This document shows, one piece after another, positions 17,437-25,749 of a stretch of 64,000 nt of DNA. The stretch spans positions 1-64,000 of the forward strand of contig DHPF01000017.1 of assembly GCA_002407855.1 (NCBI GenBank). The letters run 5' to 3'. A program made the position numbers and the translations under genes. Source of the stretch: Bacteroidales bacterium UBA5371. GTDB taxonomy: Bacteria; Bacteroidota; Bacteroidia; Bacteroidales; P3. Within the stretch, counting starts at the first letter, position 1. Each line of letters begins with the position of its first letter. Under the pieces are notes generated by a model. The model was not told where the DNA came from, did no database searches, and saw nothing but the letters and a program-made list of their open reading frames with translations.

Positions 17437-17503
17437 CGTAATTTCTAAGAGAAATTATACCCTATACGTTATCTAATTACACCTTATACGTTATAACGGA
17501 GGG
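17437..17503. repeat. Short 22-bp repeat between convergent genes
   Basis: The unit ACC(C/T)TATACGTTAT occurs at 17459 and 17481, exactly 22 bp apart. It is preceded at 17440 by a small palindrome (AATTTCTAAGAGAAATT). CCCTCC (near 17421) and GGAGGG (near 17497) at the two edges are complementary and could close a larger stem between the convergent AI-2E and folK genes. Confidence 0.65.
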
Positions 17504-17507
17504 AAAA

Positions 17508-17966
17508 TTAAGCCTTAATTTCTATATCTTCAATCCTCTTTTTAAGCACAGGATGGATATATTTTGGGAGAATTTCTTTAAGGGGAATAAGAACAAAACC
17601 TCGTTTTTCTATTAAAGGATGAGGGATTTTTAAGCCCGGAGCATCCAGAATTAAGTCTTCATAAAAGAGGATATCAATATCAATGGTGCGGTCCTGATAG
17701 CCCTTATGCTTAGGATTTCTCTTTCGTTGCAACTCTTTTTCAACCCAATGGCATAGCTCAAAGGACTCAAAAGGAGTCTTCTGAGTTTCAAAAAGAGCAA
17801 CAGAATTAATAAAATAATTCTCACTTTCAAAGCCCCAAGCAGGCGTTTCAATAAAAGAAGACTTACGAATTAACTCCCCAAGCCTCTCTTCTAAAAGCCC
17901 ATAAGCAGAAAGGATAAACCCTTTTCTATCTCCCAAATTACTACCAAAGCCTAAGACAATTTTCAT
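17508..17966 (-). CDS. folK: 2-amino-4-hydroxy-6-hydroxymethyldihydropteridine diphosphokinase (HPPK)
   Basis: A 152-residue folate enzyme transferring pyrophosphate to hydroxymethyl-dihydropterin. Motifs: GFGSNLGDR at the N-terminus, ETPAWGFESENYFINSVA, the basic loop RKRNPKHKGYQDRTIDIDILFYED with the Mg-binding DxD, and the IPHPLIEKRGFVLIPL signature. The start is fixed, because GFGSNLG begins at residue 6. The ATG is only 4 nt from a TAnnTTTG box, suggesting a leaderless mRNA. No folP or folB adjoins it. Confidence 0.95.
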   Translation of the reverse strand: MKIVLGFGSNLGDRKGFILSAYGLLEERLGELIRKSSFIETPAWGFESENYFINSVALFETQKTPFESFELCHWVEKELQRKRNPKHKGYQDRTIDIDILFYEDLILDAPGLKIPHPLIEKRGFVLIPLKEILPKYIHPVLKKRIEDIEIKA

Positions 17967-17978
17967 AATGCAAAGATA
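17967..17978 (-). promoter_or_regulatory. -7 box abutting the folK start (leaderless)
   Basis: Minus strand TATCTTTG (17971-17978), then CATT, then the ATG at 17966. This is the same box-to-ATG spacing as at queD and the HD hydrolase. The intergenic region to the divergent flippase is only 82 bp. Confidence 0.6.
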
Positions 17979-18009
17979 TTCTTTTTTACTTTCCCTTATA
18001 GAAAAAGAT

Positions 18010-18017
18010 TATCTTTG
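18010..18017 (+). promoter_or_regulatory. -7 box for the flippase-dut unit
   Basis: TATCTTTG followed by C. A start near 18022 would give a leader of about 27 nt before the ATG at 18049, a conventional arrangement in contrast to the leaderless folK box on the other strand. Confidence 0.55.
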
Positions 18018-18048
18018 CACTATATTATGATAATTATTCGCATTAAAT

Positions 18049-19545
18049 ATGAGTGATATTAAAACGCTTGCGGGACAAACCGCTATTTATGGAGTGCCAA
18101 CCATTATAGGACGTTTCCTTAATTACCTCTTGGTTCCACTCTATACCTATAATATAGCAACCCAAAACTATGGAGTAGTGAGCGAACTTTACGCCTACAT
18201 TGCCTTCCTTATGATTATCCTTACCTATGGAATGGAAACGGCTTTCTTCCGCTTTACTCAAACAGAAAAGGACAAAACAGTAGTGTATAACACATCAATG
18301 CTTTCCCTTTTTATCTCTACTTCCCTTTTCTTAATCATAACTTTCCTGCTTATTAACCCCATTTCTTCCGCCTTAGAATACTCCAATAACAAGAACTATA
18401 TATACCTTTTCCTATTGATTCTTGCCTTAGATGCCCTAAGAGCTATCCCCTATGCCCTGCTACGTTATGAGCAAAAAGCCGCAAGATTTGCACTAATTAA
18501 ATCTATTGATATATTCTCAAATATCCTATTTAACCTATTCTTTATCCTACTCTGCCCAATACTTTACAAGGAAAATAACAGCCTTATTACCCCATGGTTT
18601 AACCCCAATGACTTAGTTTTATACATATTCCTATCAAACTTTCTTGCCTCTTTAATTGCAGTAATATTGCTCTTACCAGAGTACATCAGATTCAGATTCC
18701 GCTTCAACTTCAAGCTCTTAAAGAAGATGCTTGCCTATGGACTTCCCGTTATGGTGGGAGGTTTAGCAGGAATGATTAATGAAACCTTTGACCGAATTGC
18801 CCTAAAACATCTTGTTAGTATCCCAAAAGAGCTAAGCTTAGATGCCAAAACAATCAACGATTATAAGATGAGTCAGATAGGCATTTATGGAGCTTGCTAT
18901 AAGCTTTCCATCATCATCACCCTATTTATTCAGGCATTTAAGTTTGCCGCAGAACCATTTTTCTTTTCCAAAATGAAGCAAAAGGACGCAAAAGAATCCT
19001 ATTCCAACGTAATGACAATCTTTATTATCTTTCTTTGCATCATCTTTTTGGGTGTGATGGGATACATAGATATCTTCAAGTATTTCATAGGAAAAGACTA
19101 CCGAGAGGGGTTAAAGGTTGTGCCAATTCTCTTAGGAGCAAACCTCTTTCTTGGCATTTACTATAACCTAAGCATATGGTATAAGGTAACAGATAAGACA
19201 ATTTACGGAGCCTACATAGCAATCTTCGGAGCCCTAATAACACTTATACTTAACTATCTCTTAGTACCCACTATGGGATATATGGGAGCAGCCCTAACCA
19301 CACTGGTTTGTTACTTCGCAATTGCAGCACTTTGCTATCTACTTGGACAGAAGTACTACCCAATAAACTACAACCTAAAGCACATCTTCATATACATTTT
19401 CTCCACCCTTTTGCTCTATTTGCTAATGACAATTTTGCCAATAGAAAGCACCACAATCAAACTTTTAGTAAACACAATACTAATAATAATCTTTGTATTC
19501 ATAGCATATAAGTTAGACATTAAGCAACAAATCAGAAAGATATGA
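18049..19545 (+). CDS. Lipid-linked oligosaccharide flippase (Wzx / polysaccharide biosynthesis family)
   Basis: 498 residues with about 14 hydrophobic helices, N-terminal motif AGQTAIYGVPTIIGRFLNYLLVPLYT and the paired repeats of the MOP exporter superfamily (GLPVMVGGLAGMINETFDR at the start of the second half). In Bacteroidetes this gene usually sits next to dut, as here, where the stop overlaps the dut ATG by 4 bp. The likely substrate is an undecaprenyl-linked glycan or lipid II-like carrier; not determinable. Sense-strand codons are markedly C-rich. Confidence 0.88.
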   Translation: MSDIKTLAGQTAIYGVPTIIGRFLNYLLVPLYTYNIATQNYGVVSELYAYIAFLMIILTYGMETAFFRFTQTEKDKTVVYNTSMLSLFISTSLFLIITFLLINPISSALEYSNNKNYIYLFLLILALDALRAIPYALLRYEQKAARFALIKSIDIFSNILFNLFFILLCPILYKENNSLITPWFNPNDLVLYIFLSNFLASLIAVILLLPEYIRFRFRFNFKLLKKMLAYGLPVMVGGLAGMINETFDRIALKHLVSIPKELSLDAKTINDYKMSQIGIYGACYKLSIIITLFIQAFKFAAEPFFFSKMKQKDAKESYSNVMTIFIIFLCIIFLGVMGYIDIFKYFIGKDYREGLKVVPILLGANLFLGIYYNLSIWYKVTDKTIYGAYIAIFGALITLILNYLLVPTMGYMGAALTTLVCYFAIAALCYLLGQKYYPINYNLKHIFIYIFSTLLLYLLMTILPIESTTIKLLVNTILIIIFVFIAYKLDIKQQIRKI

Positions 19546-19976
19546 AAGTAAAAATCGTAAACAAGTCAAAACATAGCCTGCCCCAATACGCAACAGAGAG
19601 TTCGGCAGCAGTAGATTTAAGAGCCAACATAGAAGGCAGAATCCTACTCCAACCCTTAGAAAGAGCCTTAGTAGAAACAGGAATTCATATCGAATTACCA
19701 GTAGGATACGAGGCTCAAATACGACCACGCAGTGGGTTAGCAGCCAATAATGGAGTAACCGTTTTGAACACTCCGGGCACCATTGATGCCGATTACAGAG
19801 GAGAAATCAAGGTAATCTTGGTCAATCTTTCCAACCAAATCTTTGAGATAAACGATGGAGATAGGATAGCACAAATGGTTGTAGCCGAGCATAAGAGGAT
19901 AGAATGGGAAGAGACCGATACCCTTTCCCCTACCCAAAGACAAGAAGGAGGCTTCGGACATACAGGAAGAAAATAA
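19542..19976 (+). CDS. dut: dUTP diphosphatase
   Basis: A 144-residue trimeric dUTPase, which hydrolyses dUTP to dUMP and PPi. The five motifs are in order: AAVDLRA, RPRSGLA, GTIDADYRGEIKV with the catalytic Asp and uracil-binding Tyr, GDRIAQMVV, and the C-terminal glycine loop EGGFGHTGR. Full length. It is coupled to the flippase gene (ATGA). It is followed by repeat DNA with no obvious simple terminator close to its stop. Confidence 0.97.
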   Translation: MKVKIVNKSKHSLPQYATESSAAVDLRANIEGRILLQPLERALVETGIHIELPVGYEAQIRPRSGLAANNGVTVLNTPGTIDADYRGEIKVILVNLSNQIFEINDGDRIAQMVVAEHKRIEWEETDTLSPTQRQEGGFGHTGRK

Positions 19977-19991
19977 GAGAAAACAATGGTA

Positions 19992-20039
19992 AATGGTTAA
20001 TTATTAATGGTTAATGGTTAATTATTAATAGTTAATTTC
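19992..20039. repeat. Two 21-bp direct repeats (AATGGTTAATTATTAATRGTT)
   Basis: The unit starts at 19992 and again at 20013 with one mismatch near the end, directly before a related AATTTCC sequence. It is another 21-bp-period element, immediately upstream of the 22-bp composite element. Confidence 0.75.
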
Positions 20040-20076
20040 CATAGTAGTTTATAGTTTATGGTTTATTATTAATAGT

Positions 20077-20639
20077 CGATTGCCGTCAGTTTTAAACTCA
20101 ATTGCCGTCAGTTTTAACTGACGGATAAAAAAGGATAATAATAAATTGCCCTCAGTTTTATAATAAATTGCCATAAAATAAATAGTTAATTACCGAGAGT
20201 TTTAAACTCAATTGCCATAAGTTTAATGGTCAATTGCCGTCAGTTTTAACTGACGGATAAAAGGAATAAATAATAAACTAATAAGGAATAAATGGCAAAT
20301 TGCCAATACCAAAATGTAGGGACAAGCCTATGTGCTTGCCCAAATAAACCTGTGTACTTGCCCAAATAAACCCGTGTATTAACCCAAATAAACCCGTGTG
20401 TATTCCACTATACCTTAATGATTTATTTATAATAATAGGGATATGATAAAATTTAGCCGTAGGCTAAGTATAATTTACCCGTAGGCTAAAGGATGTTTAC
20501 CCGTAGGCTAAATAAAATATAGCCGTAGGCAAAATAATATTTTCCCAGAGGCAAAAATAAAAAAGCCCGCAGGCAATTAAAATTATACCTGCGGGCAAGA
20601 TGGTTGTTTCCCTTTATCAAGATGGTTTTTTCCCTTTAT
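20077..20639. repeat. Composite 22-bp-register element, copy A
   Basis: Non-coding element in four blocks. (1) ATTGCC-headed units at 20079, 20101, 20145, 20167, 20189, 20211, 20233 and 20299, all separated by 22 or multiples of 22 bp, twice containing the palindrome CCGTCAGTTTTAACTGACGG. (2) A stem-loop near 20317-20340 (GGACAAGCC / GCTTGCCC) followed by AATAAACC units at 22-bp steps. (3) CCGTAGG units with CCG at 20457, 20479, 20501 and 20523, then CCA at 20545. (4) The terminator stem, with CCG at 20567 and CTG at 20589-20591, still in register. The edge segment CAAGATGGTT...CTTTAT (20596-20617) is repeated once more at 20618. An inverted second copy is at 37933-38410. Confidence 0.92.
20559..20596 (-). 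terminator. Rho-independent terminator of the dCMP deaminase operon, embedded in element A
   Basis: On the minus strand the 9-bp GC-rich arms GCCCGCAGG and CCTGCGGGC (20588-20596 and 20565-20573) close around a 14-nt AT loop and are followed by a run of T (complement of 20559-20564). The geometry is canonical, and the deaminase stop lies about 75 bp upstream. Confidence 0.85.
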
Positions 20640-20671
20640 TATTTTAGTTTAATAATCTCTTTATTTTGGGG

Positions 20672-21181
20672 TTATTGGTTATCGTATTTTAAGATTTCGT
20701 CGCTAAAGAATACAAGTTCTATCTTTGCTTCTTTAAACATTGCTTCCGATTCTTCTCCTGCATGGTACTTCTTTTCACATACTACACGCCTTATTCCGCA
20801 ATTAATAATCAGCATTGCACAGGTTCTGCACGGGGTCATTTTGCAGTAAAGGGTTGAGCCTTCAAGTGCAATCCCTCTTTTGGCGGCTTGACATATCGCG
20901 TTTTGTTCTGCATGAACTGTTCTTACGCAATGGTTTGTTATTGTGCCATCTTCGTGGAAAGTCTTTTTAAACAAGTGCCCAACCTCATCGCAATGTGGTA
21001 ATCCAACGGGGGAACCAACATATCCTGTTACTAATATTTGCTTGTCTTTAACTATTACACATCCGCTTCTCCCTCTGTTACAGGTTGCTCTTTTTGCGGC
21101 TGTATTGGCCAATTCCATAAAGTATTCGTCCCATGTGGGTCTGTTATATTCACTCTTTGCTATTTCTTTATCTTCTGCCAT
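20672..21181 (-). CDS. dCMP deaminase / ComEB-like cytidine deaminase
   Basis: A 169-residue zinc deaminase (dCMP to dUMP). The zinc site is HAEQNAIC with catalytic Glu, plus TPCRTCAM with the two Cys ligands. An N-terminal GRSGCVIVKDKQILVTGYVGSPVG and the extra HCDEVGH... TNHCVRTVHAEQ insertion are typical of the dCMP deaminase/ComEB group. It would supply dUMP for thymidylate synthesis, with dut in the neighbouring operon acting on the same pool. It overlaps the upstream ATPase gene by 22 bp. Confidence 0.93.
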   Translation of the reverse strand: MAEDKEIAKSEYNRPTWDEYFMELANTAAKRATCNRGRSGCVIVKDKQILVTGYVGSPVGLPHCDEVGHLFKKTFHEDGTITNHCVRTVHAEQNAICQAAKRGIALEGSTLYCKMTPCRTCAMLIINCGIRRVVCEKKYHAGEESEAMFKEAKIELVFFSDEILKYDNQ

Positions 21182-21714
21182 ATGTCTTCTATCTTGTCTT
21201 TTAACTCTTCTATTGTTCCGCTATTATCTACTAAAAAATCTGCTTTTTCAATACATACTCTAAGGTTTTGTGAGTTCTTGTCCTTACTTTGCATCTCTCT
21301 TTCTTCGTTTTGTTTGAAGGTTTCAAAGCTCACATTATCGGTTAAGCTTTGGCGTTTGACTATTCTTTCATAGCGTTTCTCCATATGTGCATCAACGGCA
21401 ATCAGAACAAAATCTCCCTTTTGGCGTAAGAATTCTACTTCCATTGGGTTGCGAATACTCTCTATTACGGAGTTCTTTCCACTTGCTTTGGCTTTGTTGT
21501 AAAGGGATTCTATTATGTATGAGGGGGAGTGTTCTTGCCTTAGGAGATTACCAATTGTTGTTAAAGAGTCACGGTTAATTTCAAGATGTTCCTCTTTTAT
21601 CCTTTCAATAATAAAGTCTCTTGCAGAGAAATGTGCAAATCCTTTCTCTTTTAATATCTCAACAATGGTCCCTTTTCCAGCTCCCAAAGTTCCTGTTATA
21701 CCTATAATAATCAT
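21160..21714 (-). CDS. P-loop nucleotide kinase-like ATPase (AAA_18 / dephospho-CoA kinase-like)
   Basis: 184 residues. The Walker A motif GTLGAGKGT is at residues 8-16. The DSLTTIGNLLRQEHSP region and the repeated basic/acidic helices (RYERIVKRQSLTDNVSFE, REMQSKDKNSQNLR) resemble the dNMP/dephospho-CoA kinase fold. KADFLVDNSGTIEELKDKI is the C-terminal strand-helix characteristic of dephospho-CoA kinase-type proteins. The exact substrate is unknown; location between purE and dCMP deaminase suggests a nucleotide kinase. Confidence 0.7.
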   Translation of the reverse strand: MIIIGITGTLGAGKGTIVEILKEKGFAHFSARDFIIERIKEEHLEINRDSLTTIGNLLRQEHSPSYIIESLYNKAKASGKNSVIESIRNPMEVEFLRQKGDFVLIAVDAHMEKRYERIVKRQSLTDNVSFETFKQNEEREMQSKDKNSQNLRVCIEKADFLVDNSGTIEELKDKIEDIWQKIKK

Positions 21715-21753
21715 GGCTTATTTTCTAATTATGGTTACTTTTTTTTCTATTTT

Positions 21754-22257
21754 CTATACCTTATACTTAAATGATAGCGATGAAAGATCTTGATTAGCTT
21801 TCACTATTTTTTCTTTTAAGCTTTCCTTATATTGTATCATCTTTTGTGCAATTTCTTTGTCTCCATTAGCCATTATTTGTAAGGAGAGTATGGCTGCGTT
21901 TAAGGCTCCATTAATTGCTACTGTTGCAACAGGAATTCCAGGAGGCATTTGAGCAATTGCTAAAAGTGCATCTATTCCTTCCAAAGAGGATTTAATTGGG
22001 ACTCCAATAACAGGGAGAGGAGTCATAGATGCGATAACGCCAGGCAAATGAGCTGCCATTCCTGCGGCAGCTATAATCACTTCTATGCCTCTTTGTTGTG
22101 CTTTTGTGGCAAACTGCTCAACTTCTTTTGGGGTACGATGTGCCGAAAGGGCATTAATTTCAAAGGGAACTTCCATTTGGTCTAAAAACTTTGCAGCTGC
22201 CTCCATTATTGAATAATCGCTTGTGCTGCCCATTATAATACTTACTCTTGGTTTCAT
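21754..22257 (-). CDS. purE: N5-carboxyaminoimidazole ribonucleotide mutase
   Basis: A 167-residue class I PurE catalysing N5-CAIR to CAIR in purine synthesis. GSTSDYSIMEAA at the N-terminus binds the substrate phosphate; SAHRTPKEV carries the catalytic His; AAAGMAAHLPGVIAS and PVIGVPI complete the octameric core. It is the first gene of a three-gene minus-strand unit with the kinase-like ATPase (39 bp gap) and dCMP deaminase. purK is not nearby. Confidence 0.96.
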   Translation of the reverse strand: MKPRVSIIMGSTSDYSIMEAAAKFLDQMEVPFEINALSAHRTPKEVEQFATKAQQRGIEVIIAAAGMAAHLPGVIASMTPLPVIGVPIKSSLEGIDALLAIAQMPPGIPVATVAINGALNAAILSLQIMANGDKEIAQKMIQYKESLKEKIVKANQDLSSLSFKYKV

Positions 22258-22299
22258 TATTTAATGATTTGATTTGAAAATATGCGTATTATTTGACTT

Positions 22300-22307
22300 C
22301 AAAATTA
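22300..22307 (-). promoter_or_regulatory. -7 box for the purE operon
   Basis: Minus strand TAATTTTG. A start near 22294 would leave about 36 nt of leader. The divergent box for the next operon is 50 bp away. Confidence 0.5.
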
Positions 22308-22357
22308 CAACTTTCTATAAGAATGTCAAAATCTGATGTATTATTTTAAAGATTTAT

Positions 22358-22365
22358 TACCTTTG
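22358..22365 (+). promoter_or_regulatory. -7 box for the methyltransferase/glycosyltransferase operon
   Basis: TACCTTTG followed by C. The predicted start near 22371 gives about 59 nt of A-rich leader before the ATG at 22430. Confidence 0.55.
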
Positions 22366-22429
22366 CAAATGATTTTAATATAAGGAAAACAAAAATTTCT
22401 TTAAGCAAAATCAATAATACAATAATAAG

Positions 22430-23218
22430 ATGAAGAAGATAATAAAGTTCTTTCTAAGAAATATTCCAAGAAGATATTTGCAAAAGGTGGTTTATTTTGC
22501 AACAAACTGCATAAAGATATTTTATCTTGGCAATAGGGTTGAATGTTCTGTTTGCGGGAAACATTATAGAAAGTTTTTGCCTTATGGATATGTTAATTCA
22601 AGAGAAAATGCTCTTTGTCCTAATTGCTTAGCCTTGGAGCGCCATCGTTTGCTTTGGCTTTACCTCAAAGAGAAAACAAATATTTTTTCTTCCAATCTTT
22701 CTTTCCTTCACATAGCTCCTGAACTATGTTTTATAAGTCGTTTCCGCAATCAAAAGAATATTCAATACACGACAGCAGATTTGGAATCGCCTTGGGCTGA
22801 TGTGCATTTGAATGTTGAGAATATGCCTTTGAAAACGGAAAGTTATGATTTTATTATGGCAAATCATATTTTGGAGCATGTGGATAATTTAGATAAGGCA
22901 TTAAGTGAAATATATAGAGTTCTGAAAAAAGAGGGCTTTGCCATTTTGCTTTCGCCCATAAATCCCAAAAGAGATATTACTTACGAAGATAAAACAATTA
23001 CAGATCCATTAGAAAGAGAGAAACATTTTGGGCAAAAAGACCATGTTAGGGAGTTTGGAACAGATTATGCAAAAAGAATTACACAGGAAGGAGTAGAAGT
23101 AATAGAAGAGAGGTTTATCGAAAGCCTTTCACGAGAAAGAATACTTCGCTTTGCCTTAGCAAATCCCGATAAACTAACAATAGAAAATCATATCTTTGTG
23201 GTAAGAAAACTAAACTAA
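22430..23218 (+). CDS. SAM-dependent methyltransferase with N-terminal zinc-ribbon-like motif
   Basis: 262 residues. CSVCGKHYRKFLPYG and, after a gap, CPNCLALERHRLLWLYL form a C-x2-C / C-x2-C pair resembling a zinc ribbon. A class I methyltransferase follows: the acidic DLESPW strand end, then DFIMANHILEHVDNLDKAL, a typical motif IV/post-IV of Methyltransf_11, and LKKEGFAILLSP. Homologues in Bacteroidetes accompany glycan genes, but the acceptor is unknown. It leads an operon with two glycosyltransferases. Confidence 0.8.
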   Translation: MKKIIKFFLRNIPRRYLQKVVYFATNCIKIFYLGNRVECSVCGKHYRKFLPYGYVNSRENALCPNCLALERHRLLWLYLKEKTNIFSSNLSFLHIAPELCFISRFRNQKNIQYTTADLESPWADVHLNVENMPLKTESYDFIMANHILEHVDNLDKALSEIYRVLKKEGFAILLSPINPKRDITYEDKTITDPLEREKHFGQKDHVREFGTDYAKRITQEGVEVIEERFIESLSRERILRFALANPDKLTIENHIFVVRKLN

Positions 23219-23229
23219 AAATAATAATT

Positions 23230-24372
23230 ATGAAGATTACTTTAATTTCTCCGGCATATCCTTATAGAGGAGGGCAAGCTTTGGTTGAGGCATACTTACA
23301 TAAAACTATTACAGACTTAGGCTACGACACTAATACCTTATCCTATACCTTGCTCTACCCATCAATTTTCTTCCCAGGAAAAACTCAATATGATAATTCC
23401 AAGCTAATACCTTTTGAACATAACAATAAAATAAAAAGAATCCTTAATTCCATAAATCCTTTTACTTGGTTTAAGACATATAAGGAAATAAAAAAACAAG
23501 ACCCAAACTTAATTATTATTGTTTGGTGGATGCCTTTCTTTGGTCCTGCATTAGGTACAATTGCATATTTAGTAAAGAAAAATCTAAAAAATACAAAGGT
23601 TTGCTTTTTGGTCGAGAACTATATTTCGCATGAAAGTAGATGGTTTGATAGATTCTTTTGTAAAAGAACTTTTCGCTGGGCAGATTCTTTTATTTGTGAA
23701 TCCAATTACATAAATAATCAGATTAAAGAAGATTTTCCTAATAAACCAATCTATGAAACAACACTTTCTATTTATGACTGCTACAACTTAAACAAGTTTA
23801 CTAAAAGTAGTGCCAAGGAGTTTTTAAACATAAAAACAGAAAATGTTATCCTTTTCTTTGGAATGATTAGACCTTATAAAGGATTAGATAAACTTATAGA
23901 AAGCTTTAAGTATTTGATAGAAAAAAAGCCAGATACAACCCTTCTAATTGTTGGAGAATGTTATGAAGATATTCAAAAATATGAAAAGATGATTTCACAA
24001 TATGGCATAAGTAGTAATACTATAATGATTAATAATTTTATTGATAACGAAGATATAGAGCCTTATTTTAAAGTTGCAGACTTGGTTGCAATGCCTTATT
24101 ATTCGGGGACCCAAAGTGGAATTTTAATGATGGCTTATGGCTTTAATATTCCTGTGGTTGTTACAGACGTTGGGGGAATTTCTGAATTGGTTAAGAATAA
24201 TGAAACAGGCATAGTAATAAAAGACAATAGTATAGATAATCTTCTTCCTGCAATAGAAAAGCTTATTGACACAAAAGAAACTACTACTTACGCCGAAAAT
24301 ATAGCATCTTTTGTCCATGGTTTAGGCTATGCTAATTTAAAGAATATTTTGTCGGAGATTTTAAAGCATTAA
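23230..24372 (+). CDS. Glycosyltransferase family 4
   Basis: A 380-residue GT-B enzyme. The N-terminal half opens with ITLISPAYPYRGGQALVEAYLH. The C-terminal Glycos_transf_1 domain shows ILFFGMIRPYKGLDKLIESF, LLIVGECYE, ADLVAMPYYSGTQSGILMMAYGFNIPVVVTDVGGISEL and the donor-binding E-x7-E-like spacing. It starts 12 bp after the methyltransferase and ends 5 bp before the family 9 enzyme. The sugar and acceptor are unknown; no transmembrane helix is evident, so it is probably peripheral on the cytosolic face. Confidence 0.88.
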   Translation: MKITLISPAYPYRGGQALVEAYLHKTITDLGYDTNTLSYTLLYPSIFFPGKTQYDNSKLIPFEHNNKIKRILNSINPFTWFKTYKEIKKQDPNLIIIVWWMPFFGPALGTIAYLVKKNLKNTKVCFLVENYISHESRWFDRFFCKRTFRWADSFICESNYINNQIKEDFPNKPIYETTLSIYDCYNLNKFTKSSAKEFLNIKTENVILFFGMIRPYKGLDKLIESFKYLIEKKPDTTLLIVGECYEDIQKYEKMISQYGISSNTIMINNFIDNEDIEPYFKVADLVAMPYYSGTQSGILMMAYGFNIPVVVTDVGGISELVKNNETGIVIKDNSIDNLLPAIEKLIDTKETTTYAENIASFVHGLGYANLKNILSEILKH

Positions 24373-24376
24373 TATA

Positions 24377-25273
24377 ATGTATAAAGTACTAATTATAAAA
24401 ACTGCTGCAACCGGTGATGTTGTTCGTACAACAACTCTTTTGCATTGTTTTAAAGATGCACAAGTATGGTGGATTACTTCCAAGATAAATATTGATATCT
24501 TACCAAAAAAGCTTCCTTGCCTACAACATATACTTCCAATAGAAGATATTCATACTTCTAATGCTTTAAAAGATATTGTTTTTGATTTAGTACTTTCATT
24601 AGATGATGATAAAAGTAGCATTGACATTATTGAGACATTAAAATATAATCAGTTAATTGGTGCATATAGAGACAAACATTCAAAAAAGATAACCTATACT
24701 GATGATTCTGCTCATTGGTTTGATTTGAGTTTAATATCTCATTTTTCAAAACCACAGGCAGATAAAATGAAATTTGACTCTCAATTAAGTGTTCAAGAGC
24801 ATTTATTTAAAATGATAGGAAAGACATTTAATGCACAAGAATATTTAATCTATGAAGACATTAAACCTAATCCCAATTATCACTTAATAGGTATTGAAGC
24901 TCGCTCAGGAGAAAGATGGCCTACTAAAAGATGGAATGGATATGAAGAATTAGCTCTTAAATTAGAAGAACAGGGATATGAGGTGGTATTTTTTAAACAA
25001 AGAGATAATATACATGATTATATAAAAGACATTTCTTTATGCGAACGTGTTTTCTGTGGAGATACTTTGGCAATGCACATAGCTTTGGCTCTTAAAATAC
25101 CAACAATAGCTATATTTACTTGTACAAGTGCAGCAGAAATATATGACTATTCAATAATGGAAAAAGTTGTTTCACCTTATCTTTGGGAAGCATTTTTTAA
25201 AACAACTTATATTGCAGAAGCAGTAGAAGCAGTAACACAAGAAATGGTTTGGGAAGCATTTAAAAGAATTTAA
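24377..25273 (+). CDS. Glycosyltransferase family 9 (heptosyltransferase-like)
   Basis: 298 residues, shorter than typical heptosyltransferases of about 350. TAATGDVVRTTTLL at the N-terminus is the GD-xx-xT motif of the acceptor side. The C-terminal half has RSGERWPTKRWNGYEELALKLE and FCGDTLAMHIALALKIPTIAIF, equivalent to the ADP-heptose binding motif in GT9. It probably adds a core sugar to lipopolysaccharide. It is co-directional with the GT4 and thioesterase genes (4-6 bp gaps). Confidence 0.88.
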   Translation: MYKVLIIKTAATGDVVRTTTLLHCFKDAQVWWITSKINIDILPKKLPCLQHILPIEDIHTSNALKDIVFDLVLSLDDDKSSIDIIETLKYNQLIGAYRDKHSKKITYTDDSAHWFDLSLISHFSKPQADKMKFDSQLSVQEHLFKMIGKTFNAQEYLIYEDIKPNPNYHLIGIEARSGERWPTKRWNGYEELALKLEEQGYEVVFFKQRDNIHDYIKDISLCERVFCGDTLAMHIALALKIPTIAIFTCTSAAEIYDYSIMEKVVSPYLWEAFFKTTYIAEAVEAVTQEMVWEAFKRI

Positions 25274-25279
25274 AGAATT

Positions 25280-25663
25280 ATGGAAATAAAACTTGAAGCA
25301 GGAATAAAAGGAGAACAAAGTACTATTGTTGATAAAAATAGTACCGCCAAGAATGTTGGTTCAGGCTCAATGGATGTTTTTGCAACGCCAGCAATGATTG
25401 CATTAATGGAACAAACCGCTCACAACTCCGTTGCAAACTTTCTTCCCAAAGAAATGACAAGTGTTGGCATAGAAATAAATGTTAAACATATTAAAGCAAC
25501 GGCACTTGGAAAACAAGTTAAGTGTTTATCTGTTCTTGAAAAAACAGAAAGGAAAAGATTATACTTTACTATTGAAGCCTTTGATGAGGAAGGAAAAATT
25601 GGAGAAGCAAATCACATCAGATACATAGTAGAAACAGAAAAATTCTTGGAAAGACTTAGATAG
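25280..25663 (+). CDS. Hotdog-fold thioesterase (FlK-like)
   Basis: 127 residues with a single hotdog fold. Residues matching the fluoroacetyl-CoA thioesterase triad occur in order: Thr in FATPAMIALMEQTAHN, Glu in the same helix, and His in NVKHIKAT. Bacterial paralogues of FlK act on unknown acyl-CoAs, so fluoroacetate activity is not implied. Follows the GT9 gene by 6 bp and precedes an 86-bp gap. Confidence 0.8.
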   Translation: MEIKLEAGIKGEQSTIVDKNSTAKNVGSGSMDVFATPAMIALMEQTAHNSVANFLPKEMTSVGIEINVKHIKATALGKQVKCLSVLEKTERKRLYFTIEAFDEEGKIGEANHIRYIVETEKFLERLR

Positions 25664-25749
25664 AAACAAAAAAGGGTTAAGCAAAAATAAACTTGACTTA
25701 TTTGAAAATAAATAAAGAATAAATTTAGAATAGACAAAGAATAAAATAT

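Noticed and set aside
17421..17503. Terminator between the AI-2E transporter and folK
   Set aside because: The CCCTCC/GGAGGG arms are more than 70 bases apart and no T run follows; too weak to call.
20604..20849. Plus-strand open frame antisense to dCMP deaminase
   Set aside because: Shadow of the conserved deaminase gene; no independent support.
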